Assembly (NCBI RefSeq): GCF_900163815.1
Contig: NZ_FUKO01000010.1
Span: 1-41,048, forward strand
DNA from: Microbacterium esteraromaticum
GTDB lineage: Bacteria; Actinomycetota; Actinomycetes; Actinomycetales; Microbacteriaceae
Length of the DNA: 41,048 nucleotides
Direction of reading: 5' to 3'
Below are positions 32,173 through 39,821 of the stretch, piece after piece. Every line of letters starts with the position of its first letter. The stretch's first letter is position 1. Both the position numbers and the translations under genes were made by a program. The notes under the pieces were generated by a model. It was not told the origin of the DNA. It saw only the letters and a list, made by a program, of their open reading frames with translations, and did no database searches.

Positions 32173-32352
32173 ATGACCAAAGGCACTATCTGGACCATTC
32201 TCGGCGTCATCGTGGCGGTTGTCATCGCCTGGTGGCTGGTGAGCATTCTTTTCTCAGTGCTGTGGTTCATCGCGAAGCTCGCGATCGTCGTCGTCGTCGC
32301 CATCGCGGTGTTCGCCTTCATGCGCACGTTCTTCCGCGGCTCCGACGACTGA
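32173..32352 (+). CDS. 59-aa membrane protein
   Basis: 59 aa, start ATG 32173, stop TGA 32350-32352. It is almost entirely hydrophobic from residue 6 to 52 (TIWTILGVIVAVVIAWWLV, then SILFSVLWFIAKLAIVVVV), with a single Lys near the middle and an acidic tip RGSDD; one or two membrane helices. TAGGCT (32161-32166) is exactly 6 nt upstream, so the gene is probably leaderless. Its promoter is divergent from that of the J-domain gene, 30 bp away. Function unknown. The clean promoter and codon use support it as a real gene despite its size. Confidence 0.75.
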   Translation: MTKGTIWTILGVIVAVVIAWWLVSILFSVLWFIAKLAIVVVVAIAVFAFMRTFFRGSDD

Positions 32353-32358
32353 CTCGGC

Positions 32359-33126
32359 TCACCCGCGCAGGAACTCCAGCGCTGCCATCCGGAAGTCCTT
32401 CGACCCGGGCGCATTGAAATGGTGCCGGCCGGGAATCTCGAAGAAGGTGCTCTGCGGGGCGGCGGATGCCAGGTGCCGCGAACCTTCGAGCACGGCATCC
32501 TCGGCGCCGGTCGCGAACAGCACCGGTTGCGGCGGAGCGCTCGCCGGGTCGGGGTCGATGAGCCCTGAATCGCGCAGCCCGCAGGCCAGGCCGAGCAGTG
32601 CCTCGAAGTCGTTCCCGGGCACGCGCTCGGTCAGGGCGATGTAGCTGCGCGTGCGCTCGTCGGTCACGGGGGTGCCATCGGCGATGTAGCGGCGCACCTG
32701 ATCGATCTCCAGATGCTCGAGCGGGATGCCATCGGGTACGCCTCCGAGCACGGCCCGCGGGATGCGGTCGCCGAGGTCGCGGGCGACCTCCCAGCCGACA
32801 CGTGCGCCGAGCGAGTATCCGACGTAGAACAGTTCGTCGATGAGAAAGGTGTCGAGGACGGTCTCAATATCGGATGCCAGATTCCGCACGGTATAGCCCG
32901 AGGCGTCATGCGGCTTCTCGCTCGCGCCATGCCCGCGCAGATCGATGCCGAGCACCCGGTAGCCCTCCTGCTCCAGCATCCGCGCCCACCCGGTGAGCAC
33001 CCACGTGTCGCGCGTACTCGATGCGAAACCGTGCACCACCGCCACCGCGGGAGCATCGAGATCGCCCCACGAGTACGCGGCCAGGGCGACGCCTTCACCC
33101 ACCTCGACATATTGCGGATGAGGCAT
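32359..33126 (-). CDS. Alpha/beta-fold hydrolase
   Basis: 255 aa from ATG 33126. The alpha/beta hydrolase fold is clear: oxyanion strand AVVHGFASST, LGIDLRGHGASEKP, the nucleophile elbow YVGYSLGARVGWEV (Ser in G-x-S-x-G), and a late catalytic His in IPGRHHFNAPG; the acidic residue is probably Asp in ATGAEDAVLEG. No signal peptide. Substrate unknown (esterase or lipase-like). The start is uncertain: in-frame GTG codons at 33156 and 33171 would add 10 or 15 residues, but none of the three has a good ribosome site. Divergent from the MATE gene. Confidence 0.88.
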   Translation of the reverse strand: MPHPQYVEVGEGVALAAYSWGDLDAPAVAVVHGFASSTRDTWVLTGWARMLEQEGYRVLGIDLRGHGASEKPHDASGYTVRNLASDIETVLDTFLIDELFYVGYSLGARVGWEVARDLGDRIPRAVLGGVPDGIPLEHLEIDQVRRYIADGTPVTDERTRSYIALTERVPGNDFEALLGLACGLRDSGLIDPDPASAPPQPVLFATGAEDAVLEGSRHLASAAPQSTFFEIPGRHHFNAPGSKDFRMAALEFLRG

Positions 33127-33224
33127 GTTCGTCAGGTCTGCCAATGGGATAGCCACCCTTCCATCATCCACCCGCGCCGCTTCTGGCAGGCCGGGAATAA
33201 AGCGCGCTGTGCTCAGGAATCTAG

Positions 33225-33236
33225 CGAATCGATTCG
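33225..33236. promoter_or_regulatory. 12-bp palindrome in the MATE promoter region
   Basis: CGAATCGATTCG is perfectly palindromic and extends to 18 bp with one mismatched pair (33222-33239). It is directly followed by and slightly overlaps a -10-like TACACT (33238-33243) ahead of the MATE gene, a usual position for a repressor operator. LacI- or MarR-type proteins bind sites of this shape. Confidence 0.5.
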
Positions 33237-33309
33237 ATACACTCGTCCGTGGTGCCGTGACAGTCCTGGCGCCTCCCTCCAGCTCGCCCTCTTTCTTCGA
33301 GAACTTCTC

Positions 33310-34791
33310 ATGGCAACAACTCTCATCACAGGGCGCCCCTGGCGCGTCATCCTCGCGTTCGCCGTGCCGCTGCCTATCGGCAACGTCGTGCAGCAGCTGT
33401 ACCAGTTCGTCGACACGATCGTCGTCGGCCGGCAGCTCGGGGTGAACTCGCTCGCAGCAGTCGGTTCGACGGGCAGTCTGATCTTCCTCGTGATCGGCTT
33501 CGCGTGGGGGCTCTCCAGCGGTTTCGCGATCCCCACGGCGCAGGCCTTCGGAGCCGGGGATGCCAGGGGCGTGCGCCGCTCGGTGGCGACCGGAACGCTG
33601 CTCACCGCCTGCACCAGTCTGATCCTCACCGTCGCCGGGCCGCTGATGGCGCATCCGTTCCTGATGCTGCTGCAGACGCCGCCCGAGCTGCTGGGGGAGG
33701 CGACGGTCTTCACGCAGGTGACGTTCATCGGCGGCAGCACCATCATGTTCTTCAACTACCTCGCGGCGATCATCCGCGCGATCGGCGACTCGACCACTCC
33801 GCTGGTGTTCCTGTCGATCTCGTGCGCGTTGAATGTCGGCCTGGTCATTCTGATGGTCGGCCCCCTCGCGTTCGGGGTCGCCGGTGCGGCGCTGGCGACG
33901 GTCATTGCTCAGGCGGTGTCGGTGCTGCTGTGCCTGCTCTACGTCTGGCGCCGGCTGCCCGTGCTGCATGTACGCCGCGAAGACTGGAAGGTCGGCCGCG
34001 ACGCCATCGTCGAGCACCTGCGTCTGGGGTTGCCGATGGGCTTTCAGGCTTCGATCATCGCGATCGGTGCGCTCACCGTGCAGGTCGCCCTGAACACCCT
34101 CGGCGCCGAAGCCGTCGCCGCATACACCGCAGCATCCCGCGTCGACAGTCTCGCGAACGCGTTCCTCGCGTCACTCGGCCTCGCAGCCTCGATGTACGCC
34201 GCGCAGAATCTGGGTGCCCGTCGCCCGGATCGCATTCGCCGCGGCACGAAGCAGGCGATCTGGATGGCTGTGATCACCTCGGCGATTCTCGGGGCGATCA
34301 TGATCGCGTTCGGCGCATCGGTGGTGCGGCTGTTCGTCGGAGACGGCGCGGACGAGGTCGTCGAGCTCGCGCACCTCATGCTCATCATCAACGGCGTCAG
34401 CTACTCGCTGCTCGGGGTGCTGTTCGTGCTGCGCGGTGTGCTGCAAGGCATCGGCCGGGTGCTCGTGCCCACCGTCACCGGAGTGATCGAACTGTTCATG
34501 CGCGTCGGGGCGGCCGTTGTGCTGGGCTCGCTGATGGGATTCGGCGGCGTCGCCCTGAGTAATCCGCTCGCCTGGCTGGGAGCCGTGGCGCTCCTGATCC
34601 CGGCATACGTGCGTGCGCACCGTGACTTCGCGAAGATGACCGTCGACCCCGTCGAGACCACCCTCACGACACCGATGGCGATCATCGGCCCGACAGACGG
34701 CTCGATGGTGGTGGATGCTGTGTTCACCGCCCCCGTGCCGATCGTTCCGCCGCGGCTGACCCGGATGCGGATGCCCCGGCGCTCCCGCTGA
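33310..34791 (+). CDS. MATE family efflux transporter
   Basis: 493 aa from ATG 33310; the open frame further upstream is antisense to the hydrolase gene. Twelve membrane helices are expected for the family. Typical phrases are GRPWRVILAFAVPLPIGNVV, QQLYQFVDTIVVGRQLG, SSGFAIPTAQAFGAGD, LRLGLPMGFQASIIAIGAL and AASMYAAQNLGARRPDRIRR. MATE proteins export cationic drugs or metabolites with Na+ or H+. The tail after residue about 450 is a hydrophilic Thr/Pro/Arg segment. The ribosome site is weak (GAGAA). A palindrome near the -10 box suggests control by a repressor that is not encoded nearby. Confidence 0.92.
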   Translation: MATTLITGRPWRVILAFAVPLPIGNVVQQLYQFVDTIVVGRQLGVNSLAAVGSTGSLIFLVIGFAWGLSSGFAIPTAQAFGAGDARGVRRSVATGTLLTACTSLILTVAGPLMAHPFLMLLQTPPELLGEATVFTQVTFIGGSTIMFFNYLAAIIRAIGDSTTPLVFLSISCALNVGLVILMVGPLAFGVAGAALATVIAQAVSVLLCLLYVWRRLPVLHVRREDWKVGRDAIVEHLRLGLPMGFQASIIAIGALTVQVALNTLGAEAVAAYTAASRVDSLANAFLASLGLAASMYAAQNLGARRPDRIRRGTKQAIWMAVITSAILGAIMIAFGASVVRLFVGDGADEVVELAHLMLIINGVSYSLLGVLFVLRGVLQGIGRVLVPTVTGVIELFMRVGAAVVLGSLMGFGGVALSNPLAWLGAVALLIPAYVRAHRDFAKMTVDPVETTLTTPMAIIGPTDGSMVVDAVFTAPVPIVPPRLTRMRMPRRSR

Positions 34792-34817
34792 GCGACTGTC
34801 GCTGCTGCGCGCGCCCC

Positions 34818-34971
34818 GAGCGCGCTCCACTGGCCTCGAGTGCGCTGCACTGGCCCCGAGTGCACGGGATGCCGCCGAGCGCACGGCTTGTTCGCGCGTG
34901 TATGCCGCGCACTCGGCGAGGGGCGAGGGGCGAGGGGCGAGGGGCGACTGCGAGTGTCGACTGCGAGTGTC
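34818..34971. repeat. Tandem repeats between the MATE and membrane-protein genes
   Basis: A 20-bp unit starting GAG(C/T)GCGCT at 34818 and 34838 continues partly at 34858. The heptamer GAGGGGC is repeated four times at 34918-34945, followed by two perfect 13-bp copies of GACTGCGAGTGTC at 34946-34971. A small hairpin ATCATCC-TTCA-GGATGAT (34976-34993) and a near-palindrome CCTCGGCTGAGG follow, then a -10-like TAGCCT. The gap 34792-35093 holds no gene I can support. Confidence 0.7.
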
Positions 34972-35093
34972 GCGAATCATCCTTCAGGATGATGCCGAAT
35001 CGTTCCCTCGGCTGAGGTGCGATGTCGGCGGCCGCGCGTAGCCTGGGTGTCAGACGCACGCGAGACGCGTGCGCGACGACGGGGGGTCGTGCG

Positions 35094-35567
35094 ATGTCCA
35101 CTATTTCAATGACAAAAGCGCTGATGTCGGTCTTTGTGCCGTTGGGGATCGCCGGGGCAGTGATCGCGATGATCTGCACGCTGGTCATCGTCTTCGCACT
35201 CGCACGCGGAGCAGCCGGACTCGCGGGCGGCGCGACCGGACTCTGGATCGTCGGCGCGCTGCTCAGCATGGCAGCATCCTTCGCCAGCCTGTGGACTCCG
35301 CTGTTCGTCTCGCTGGGTGCGCTCGGGGCTGCCCTGGTCGTCGGTGCGCTGCTGCGACTGCTCTCGGTCAGCGTTTTCAAGAGCGCGGAGCGCGCTCCGC
35401 GTGAGGAAAAGCGGCAGGAGCGCACGCTGGAAAAGACGCCCGAGCCGCAGGTTCTCTCCCCCCGCATCCAGACTCCTCGAGTGCTTACCCCGCTCGCGCA
35501 GTCGTCGCGTGCGACCACCGCTGTCGTTCGCTCGACCGTGACCGACGGCATCCGCATCGTTGCATAG
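35094..35567 (+). CDS. Small membrane protein of unknown function
   Basis: 157 aa from ATG 35094. Three hydrophobic helices span about residues 10-105 (PLGIAGAVIAMICTLVIVFA, GLWIVGALLSMAASFASLW, FVSLGALGAALVVGALLRLL). They are followed by a charged, Glu/Arg/Pro/Thr-rich cytoplasmic tail of about 50 residues (EEKRQERTLEKTPEPQVL; TPRVLTPLAQSSRATTAVV). No family recognised. The promoter region carries a hairpin and a near-palindrome. The next gene, a heptad-repeat membrane protein, lies about 220 bp downstream on the same strand. The start is fairly uncertain (G-rich but non-canonical ribosome site). Confidence 0.6.
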   Translation: MSTISMTKALMSVFVPLGIAGAVIAMICTLVIVFALARGAAGLAGGATGLWIVGALLSMAASFASLWTPLFVSLGALGAALVVGALLRLLSVSVFKSAERAPREEKRQERTLEKTPEPQVLSPRIQTPRVLTPLAQSSRATTAVVRSTVTDGIRIVA

Positions 35568-35790
35568 CCTGACGCGGCCCCGTGGCGGCTGCCCAGGTCA
35601 TCGAACGCTTCTCTGCGGGAACCGATTTCTCCAGAATCGCGCTCCGCGGACACTGCGCGAGCACGCACGGAACGAGCAGACTTGTCGATCCCGTACAAGA
35701 AACTCAGTGTCACGGCATCCGGGACTTGGTTTCGAACGCAAGAGTCGGCGTTCGCGTATGTGTTCGCCCCTACGCTCTCCGGAGGCAACG

Positions 35791-37404
35791 ATGCCTCAAC
35801 CCCTGGAGTTCTCAATGACGAGTGCAACAACCCACACGCATGGCCTTGGCATGCGCATCGCCGTCATCGTGCTCAGCGTCCTGCTGGCAGCGATGGTTTT
35901 CCTGTATTTCGCGACCACGAGCCAGATCGCCGCCGGTGCCGCTCAGCTCGCCGACGGCTCGACGAAGGCACACGACGGCTCGAGTGAGCTCGCAGCTGGT
36001 GCCAGCACCCTCGCCGGAGGCGCTTCGGAACTCTCCGACGGCACGCGCGATCTCGCAGCCGGTGCGCAAGACGCCTCTGCAGGTGCGGCGCAGGTCCGCG
36101 ATGGTGCGACGTCAGCCGCGGCCGGAGCGCGGTCCGTCGCCGAGGGTGCCAGCAGTCTCAGTGCGGGTGCTGCCAGCGCGGCCTCCGGCGCGGGGGAGTT
36201 GGATGCCGGCGCACACAGCGCCTACGGCGGTGCGTCAAAGCTCGCGGATGGAGCCGCGTCAGCACGTACGGGTGCGTCAAAGCTCGCCGACGGTGCCGCG
36301 CAGGTGAACGCGGGCGCCAGCCAGCTTGAGTCGGGTGCAAGCAGTGCCCGCGACGGTGCGGCACAGGTGGCCGATGGGGCTGCCACAGTGTCGGCCGGCA
36401 TCGGCGCCGCACACGACATCTCGGGCCAGGTATTGGCAGGGGCAGTGCAGCTCAATGACGCTCTTGCCGCAGGTGTGACCAATGAGGTGCGCGTCTTGGC
36501 AACGGCCGAGACGGCCGAAGCGCTCGCGGGATTGGCGCAGGCTGCACCCGCGAACTCGCAGCGGCTCGCCGATGCACTCGCCGGCCTCGCCGCCGCCGAC
36601 CCGACGAACGAGACCCTGCAAGGCCTCGCGGCTCTGGCCGCGGGTGTCGATCAGCAGGTAGACGGCATGGCGGCCTCGACCGCCGCGGCCTCATCGCTGG
36701 CTCAGGGATTGGTGCGCGCCTCTGCCGGTGCGCAGCAGGTCGCGGGTGGCGCGAACGCGCTCGTGAACGGCGATCAGGCGAAGGGCTGGCCTGGCACCGT
36801 GGGGCTCACGGTCGGCGCGAAGGACCTGTCTGCTGGCGCGAATGAGCTTGCCGCAGGAACAGCAGCCCTCGCCGGAGGGGCCAGCCAGTTGGCGGGCGGC
36901 GCCAACCAGGTGGCCACCGGCGCCGGCGACCTGCGCGACGGCAACGCGCGACTGGCTGCAGGTGCCAATGACCTCACCGCCGGTTTGCAGTCGCTTTCTG
37001 CGGGAGCGAGCAGCCTCAACGCGGGTGCCAGCGCGCTGAGCGCCGGTGCGAGCGAGTTGAATGCAGGATCTGCAGAACTCGCCGTCGGTGCCGAGACGCT
37101 CAGCACCGGCGCATCCGATCTCAGCACGGGCGTCGACACGCTCGCGCAGGGTGCGACCGCAGTCGATGAGGGAACAGCGCAGCTCGCCGCCGGCGGCGGG
37201 GAGCTCTCCAGCGGCGCGACCTCACTGCAAGACGGCAACGGGCAGATCGCAGCCGGATCGACCGAGCTGGCTGCGGCGACAGCAGGGGCTGCACCTTCGA
37301 CAATGCCGTGGGTCACTGGGATCGCGCTGGCCGGCCTCATCGCGATCGGCTTCTGGGTCGGTCACCGGGTGAGCCACCGCCGCCAGCTGGCCCTGGCCGC
37401 CTGA
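35791..37404 (+). CDS. Membrane-anchored LxxG heptad-repeat protein (YhgE/Pip-like rod)
   Basis: 537 aa from ATG 35791 (GGAGG 5 nt upstream); ATG 35815 also has GGAG 6-8 nt upstream, so either start may be used. One helix lies near residues 21-40 (MRIAVIVLSVLLAAMVFLYF) and one near the C-terminus (MPWVTGIALAGLIAIGFWVG), leaving a central domain of about 450 residues. It is made almost wholly of heptads L-x-x-G-A-x-x (LADGSTK, LAAGAST, LAGGASE and so on), interrupted once near 215-310 by a less repetitive helical part (ISGQVLAGAVQLNDALAAG; LAGLAAADPTNETLQGLAA). Such X-X-X-Leu-X-X-Gly heptads are known from YhgE/Pip and phage-infection-protein families, which are cell-surface proteins. The usual large membrane domain of YhgE is absent, so this is a bare rod clamped at both ends. 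Role unknown. Confidence 0.8.
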   Translation: MPQPLEFSMTSATTHTHGLGMRIAVIVLSVLLAAMVFLYFATTSQIAAGAAQLADGSTKAHDGSSELAAGASTLAGGASELSDGTRDLAAGAQDASAGAAQVRDGATSAAAGARSVAEGASSLSAGAASAASGAGELDAGAHSAYGGASKLADGAASARTGASKLADGAAQVNAGASQLESGASSARDGAAQVADGAATVSAGIGAAHDISGQVLAGAVQLNDALAAGVTNEVRVLATAETAEALAGLAQAAPANSQRLADALAGLAAADPTNETLQGLAALAAGVDQQVDGMAASTAAASSLAQGLVRASAGAQQVAGGANALVNGDQAKGWPGTVGLTVGAKDLSAGANELAAGTAALAGGASQLAGGANQVATGAGDLRDGNARLAAGANDLTAGLQSLSAGASSLNAGASALSAGASELNAGSAELAVGAETLSTGASDLSTGVDTLAQGATAVDEGTAQLAAGGGELSSGATSLQDGNGQIAAGSTELAAATAGAAPSTMPWVTGIALAGLIAIGFWVGHRVSHRRQLALAA

Positions 37405-37432
37405 TCCCCAACTGAACTCACTGTTCCGGGAA

Positions 37433-37510
37433 CGGATGCAGGGAGTTTGAACGCCTGGCCAGAGATTCCCCGGCGTGTCGCCCTGCATCCGTACAAACTC
37501 CCTGCATCCG
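37433..37510. terminator. 17-bp inverted repeat between convergent genes
   Basis: Arms 37433-37449 and 37494-37510 are perfect reverse complements (CGGATGCAGGGAGTTTG and partner), 44 nt apart. GCATCCGT also recurs directly at 37485, 37504 and 37521. The element lies between the end of the heptad-repeat gene and the end of the HAAS gene and may act as a two-way terminator. Confidence 0.65.
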
Positions 37511-37540
37511 TCCGCTCCCCGCATCCGTCGCGAACCAGGT

Positions 37541-38431
37541 TCAGGACCGCCGCGGGGCCGTCACCGCATGGGCGAGTCCGATGGTCAGCCACCAGCCTCC
37601 GAGCCAGATCACCAAGAGGGTGAGCAGTCCGCCCGAGATGAGTCCCGCGACTGTGCCGATGAGCCCGATTGCCGCGAGCAGCCACCCGGCGGCTCGGATG
37701 CCGAGACCGATCAGCACCGCGAGAACAACGATCACCGCCAGGACCGGCCATGCCCACGCGCTGATATCGAAGGCGCCGCCCATTCCGACGCTGCCGAGCA
37801 GCAGGAGTGTCGGCGCGATCGTCATCGCGGCCCCGGTGATGCGCCACCCGGTGCCGAAGCCGGAACCGCGCAACCGCACCCACACGATCAGTGCAGTCCA
37901 CGACAGCAGCACGGTCGGAAGGAAGAACCCGCCGAGCGAGAAGCCGCCGATCAGCGCCATCGCGGTGAGCACGACAGCACTGATCGTGATGGTTGCCGCC
38001 CGCGTCCGCCGGGGAACGACCAGCGGAACGGCAGCCACCAAGGCGGGCACGAGAGCGACCAGCGCCATTGCCAATCCCAGCCGCTCGACGATCGTCGTTG
38101 TCGCTGGCCCCTCTGGTGATACGGAGGAGTAACTCGGCATGATGAACGCGACCACCACGCCGGTGATCAGCGCCAGCGCGACGGCCGTGCCCTGCAGGAC
38201 CCGCCACGCCCATTCCGCGCGCGCATCGTCTCGCCCGAATTCTTCGCGCGCCCGCGCCGCGATCTCCTCGGGAGTGCCGAGTGCCTGAACGGTCTCCTCG
38301 ACAGAGCGCCCGGCGTCGTCAGCATCCGCGAAGTGGGCACGCAGGTCATCGAGAACGGTGGCGCGGTGCTCGGAGCGGATGCTGCGCAGCATCCGCTCTA
38401 CGGCGCGCAGGTAGACGTCTTCAGCGGTCAT
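37541..38431 (-). CDS. HAAS-domain membrane protein paired with PadR
   Basis: 296 aa. The N-terminal domain of about 75 residues (VERMLRSIRSEHRATVLDDL, GTPEEIAARAREEFG) matches the HAAS/DUF1700-type helical domain that is commonly encoded next to PadR regulators. Seven or so membrane helices follow from about residue 80 to 285. It overlaps the upstream padR gene by 11 nt, so the two are co-expressed. By analogy it would be a membrane partner or target of the regulator; no direct function is known. A perfect 24-bp palindrome made of two GGATGCTG octamers lies inside its first codons (38374-38397). Confidence 0.85.
   Translation of the reverse strand: MTAEDVYLRAVERMLRSIRSEHRATVLDDLRAHFADADDAGRSVEETVQALGTPEEIAARAREEFGRDDARAEWAWRVLQGTAVALALITGVVVAFIMPSYSSVSPEGPATTTIVERLGLAMALVALVPALVAAVPLVVPRRTRAATITISAVVLTAMALIGGFSLGGFFLPTVLLSWTALIVWVRLRGSGFGTGWRITGAAMTIAPTLLLLGSVGMGGAFDISAWAWPVLAVIVVLAVLIGLGIRAAGWLLAAIGLIGTVAGLISGGLLTLLVIWLGGWWLTIGLAHAVTAPRRS
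38374..38397. other. Perfect 24-bp palindrome inside the HAAS gene
   Basis: AGCGGATGCTGC followed by its exact reverse complement GCAGCATCCGCT. It encodes part of the first helix of the HAAS domain (ERMLRSIR region) and consists of two back-to-back copies of the window's over-represented octamer. Confidence 0.9.
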
Positions 38432-38765
38432 GATGCTCCTCGAGGATGGTGTCGACCTCGGTGCTGAGCGTGCGCCAGACGGTTGCGAAGGTCGTCAGCT
38501 GCTCTCGCCCCAGCGGGGTGATCGTGTAGTACTTCCGCGGGCGACCGCTGCCGGATGCCACGGTGCGGGTGTCGACGAGACCGTTCTCGCGCATGCGCGC
38601 CAGCAGCGGGTAGAGGCTGCCTTCGCTGGCGATGAGGCCGCGTGACTGCAGCTCTCCGGCCAGCTCCAGCCCGTATCGCTCGTTCGCCGCGAGGATGGCC
38701 AGCACGCAGTACTCGAGCACCCCTTTACGCAGGTTCGTGGCGATGCGCTCAGCGCTCTCTGTCAT
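38421..38765 (-). CDS. PadR-family transcriptional regulator
   Basis: 114 aa. Winged helix-turn-helix of the PadR type: LRKGVLEYCVLAILAANERY, GLELAGELQSRGLIASEGSL, YPLLARMRENGLVDTRTVAS and GSGRPRKYYTITPLGREQL are diagnostic. A short C-terminal helix for dimerisation follows. It is the first gene of a padR-HAAS operon and very likely represses its own promoter, where a 33-bp dyad covers -35 and -10. The mRNA is probably leaderless: TACGCT ends 6 nt before the ATG. The inducer is unknown. Confidence 0.95.
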   Translation of the reverse strand: MTESAERIATNLRKGVLEYCVLAILAANERYGLELAGELQSRGLIASEGSLYPLLARMRENGLVDTRTVASGSGRPRKYYTITPLGREQLTTFATVWRTLSTEVDTILEEHHDR

Positions 38766-38771
38766 GCCCCC

Positions 38772-38809
38772 AGCGTAACCTTGTGATGCAAGTATTGCAA
38801 TGCAAGGTT
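38772..38809 (-). promoter_or_regulatory. padR promoter and overlapping operator
   Basis: On the minus strand TTGCAA (38795-38800), 17 nt, TACGCT (38772-38777), 6 nt, ATG. A dyad centred on 38793 covers it: AACCTTG (38777-38783) with CAAGGTT (38803-38809) and TGCAA (38787-38791) with TTGCA (38795-38799). TTGNNATGCAAG also repeats directly at 38781 and 38795. Confidence 0.85.
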
Positions 38810-38848
38810 CGCGGCGAACTGCGCCGCGGACTGGTCGCGACTACCGGG

Positions 38849-39766
38849 TCAGTCGCTGCGGCGCTCGCCGTAGCCCCAGCGCATCGACAGCGCCCCGGGG
38901 CCGAAGTTGCGTCTGACCGCGTGCACCGAGCGGGCGCCGTCGAGCTCGCGCCGCGTGACCACGACACCCTCGGGCGTCTCTTCGACCTCTTCGCACCAGT
39001 CCGGGACTGCTTCGGCGTCAAAACGCGTCCACACCAGCAGCTCCCGGGCCTGCAGAGCCACCCCGTAGCCGGCCTCATCCGTGATCGCGAAGCCATCCGG
39101 ATAGCGCACCGACCATTCGATCAGCGTCGACTCGGGTGCTTCGATCGGCCGATCGAACTCGAAGAGGAACCCGTGCACCTCGTCGCTCGAGTGCGAGTAG
39201 GTCTTCGAGACGCGGCCACCTCCGATGGCCTCGAACTCGGGGGCGGGCATCGGCTCGCCCGGCGACATCTCGACGAACGGCGTCGCCGCGACCACGCCCG
39301 AGGTCGCCTGCACGAGCAGTCGAGTCGTGCGGCGCAGCACCTGCCGGTCGGGGCCGATATCGGTGACGGCGTGGATCATCAGTTCGCGGGTCGGATCCGG
39401 GTATGGCCCACCCATTGCAACGAATGTCTCGCGCACCCGATCCTCGAGCGTTTCGACCTCGAACGGGAAAGCGGTGGGCCCGAGTGGGCCGGTGCGCATG
39501 GTGGGACCGAGCCGCCCGAGAAGCGCACCCTGCGGCACGTCGAGGAGTTGCTCGATATCGGCGATGGCCGCCAGAGACTGCACACCTTCGGGCCGGCGGG
39601 CGCCTGAGCGCCAGTAGCTCAGCGTCGCCATCGAGACGGCGTTGCCGCGGTCGGCGAGGCGATCGTGCAGGCGGGCGAGGGTGATTCCGCGGGCTTGAAT
39701 CGCCGCGCGCAGCGCCTCTGCGAACGACGCCGGCTCCGCCCCGCTCGAAATCGTGCCTTCCGTCAC
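38849..39766 (-). CDS. XRE-like HTH protein with large unknown C-terminal domain
   Basis: 305 aa from GTG 39766, which follows GGAGGGG at about 5 nt; the open frame upstream is not supported. Residues about 12-65 (FAEALRAAIQARGITLARLH, SMATLSYWRSGARRPEGVQS, DIEQLLDVPQGALLGRLG) form a Cro/XRE-type helix-turn-helix. The remaining 230 residues look like a beta-rich domain, for example VRETFVAMGGPYPDPTRELM, VLRRTTRLLVQATSGVVAAT and STLIEWSVRYPDGFAITDE, which I do not recognise. It is probably a transcription regulator with a sensor or effector domain. It is divergent from the membrane gene at 40018. Confidence 0.78.
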   Translation of the reverse strand: MTEGTISSGAEPASFAEALRAAIQARGITLARLHDRLADRGNAVSMATLSYWRSGARRPEGVQSLAAIADIEQLLDVPQGALLGRLGPTMRTGPLGPTAFPFEVETLEDRVRETFVAMGGPYPDPTRELMIHAVTDIGPDRQVLRRTTRLLVQATSGVVAATPFVEMSPGEPMPAPEFEAIGGGRVSKTYSHSSDEVHGFLFEFDRPIEAPESTLIEWSVRYPDGFAITDEAGYGVALQARELLVWTRFDAEAVPDWCEEVEETPEGVVVTRRELDGARSVHAVRRNFGPGALSMRWGYGERRSD

Positions 39767-39821
39767 AGCAACCCCTCCGGTATGTGAAGACTGCTTCCCT
39801 AGATTGGCACATGAGCGTTCT

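Noticed and set aside
33127..34017. Long N-terminal extension of the alpha/beta hydrolase frame
   Set aside because: It runs antisense through the MATE gene and is low-complexity; family homology begins near ATG 33126.
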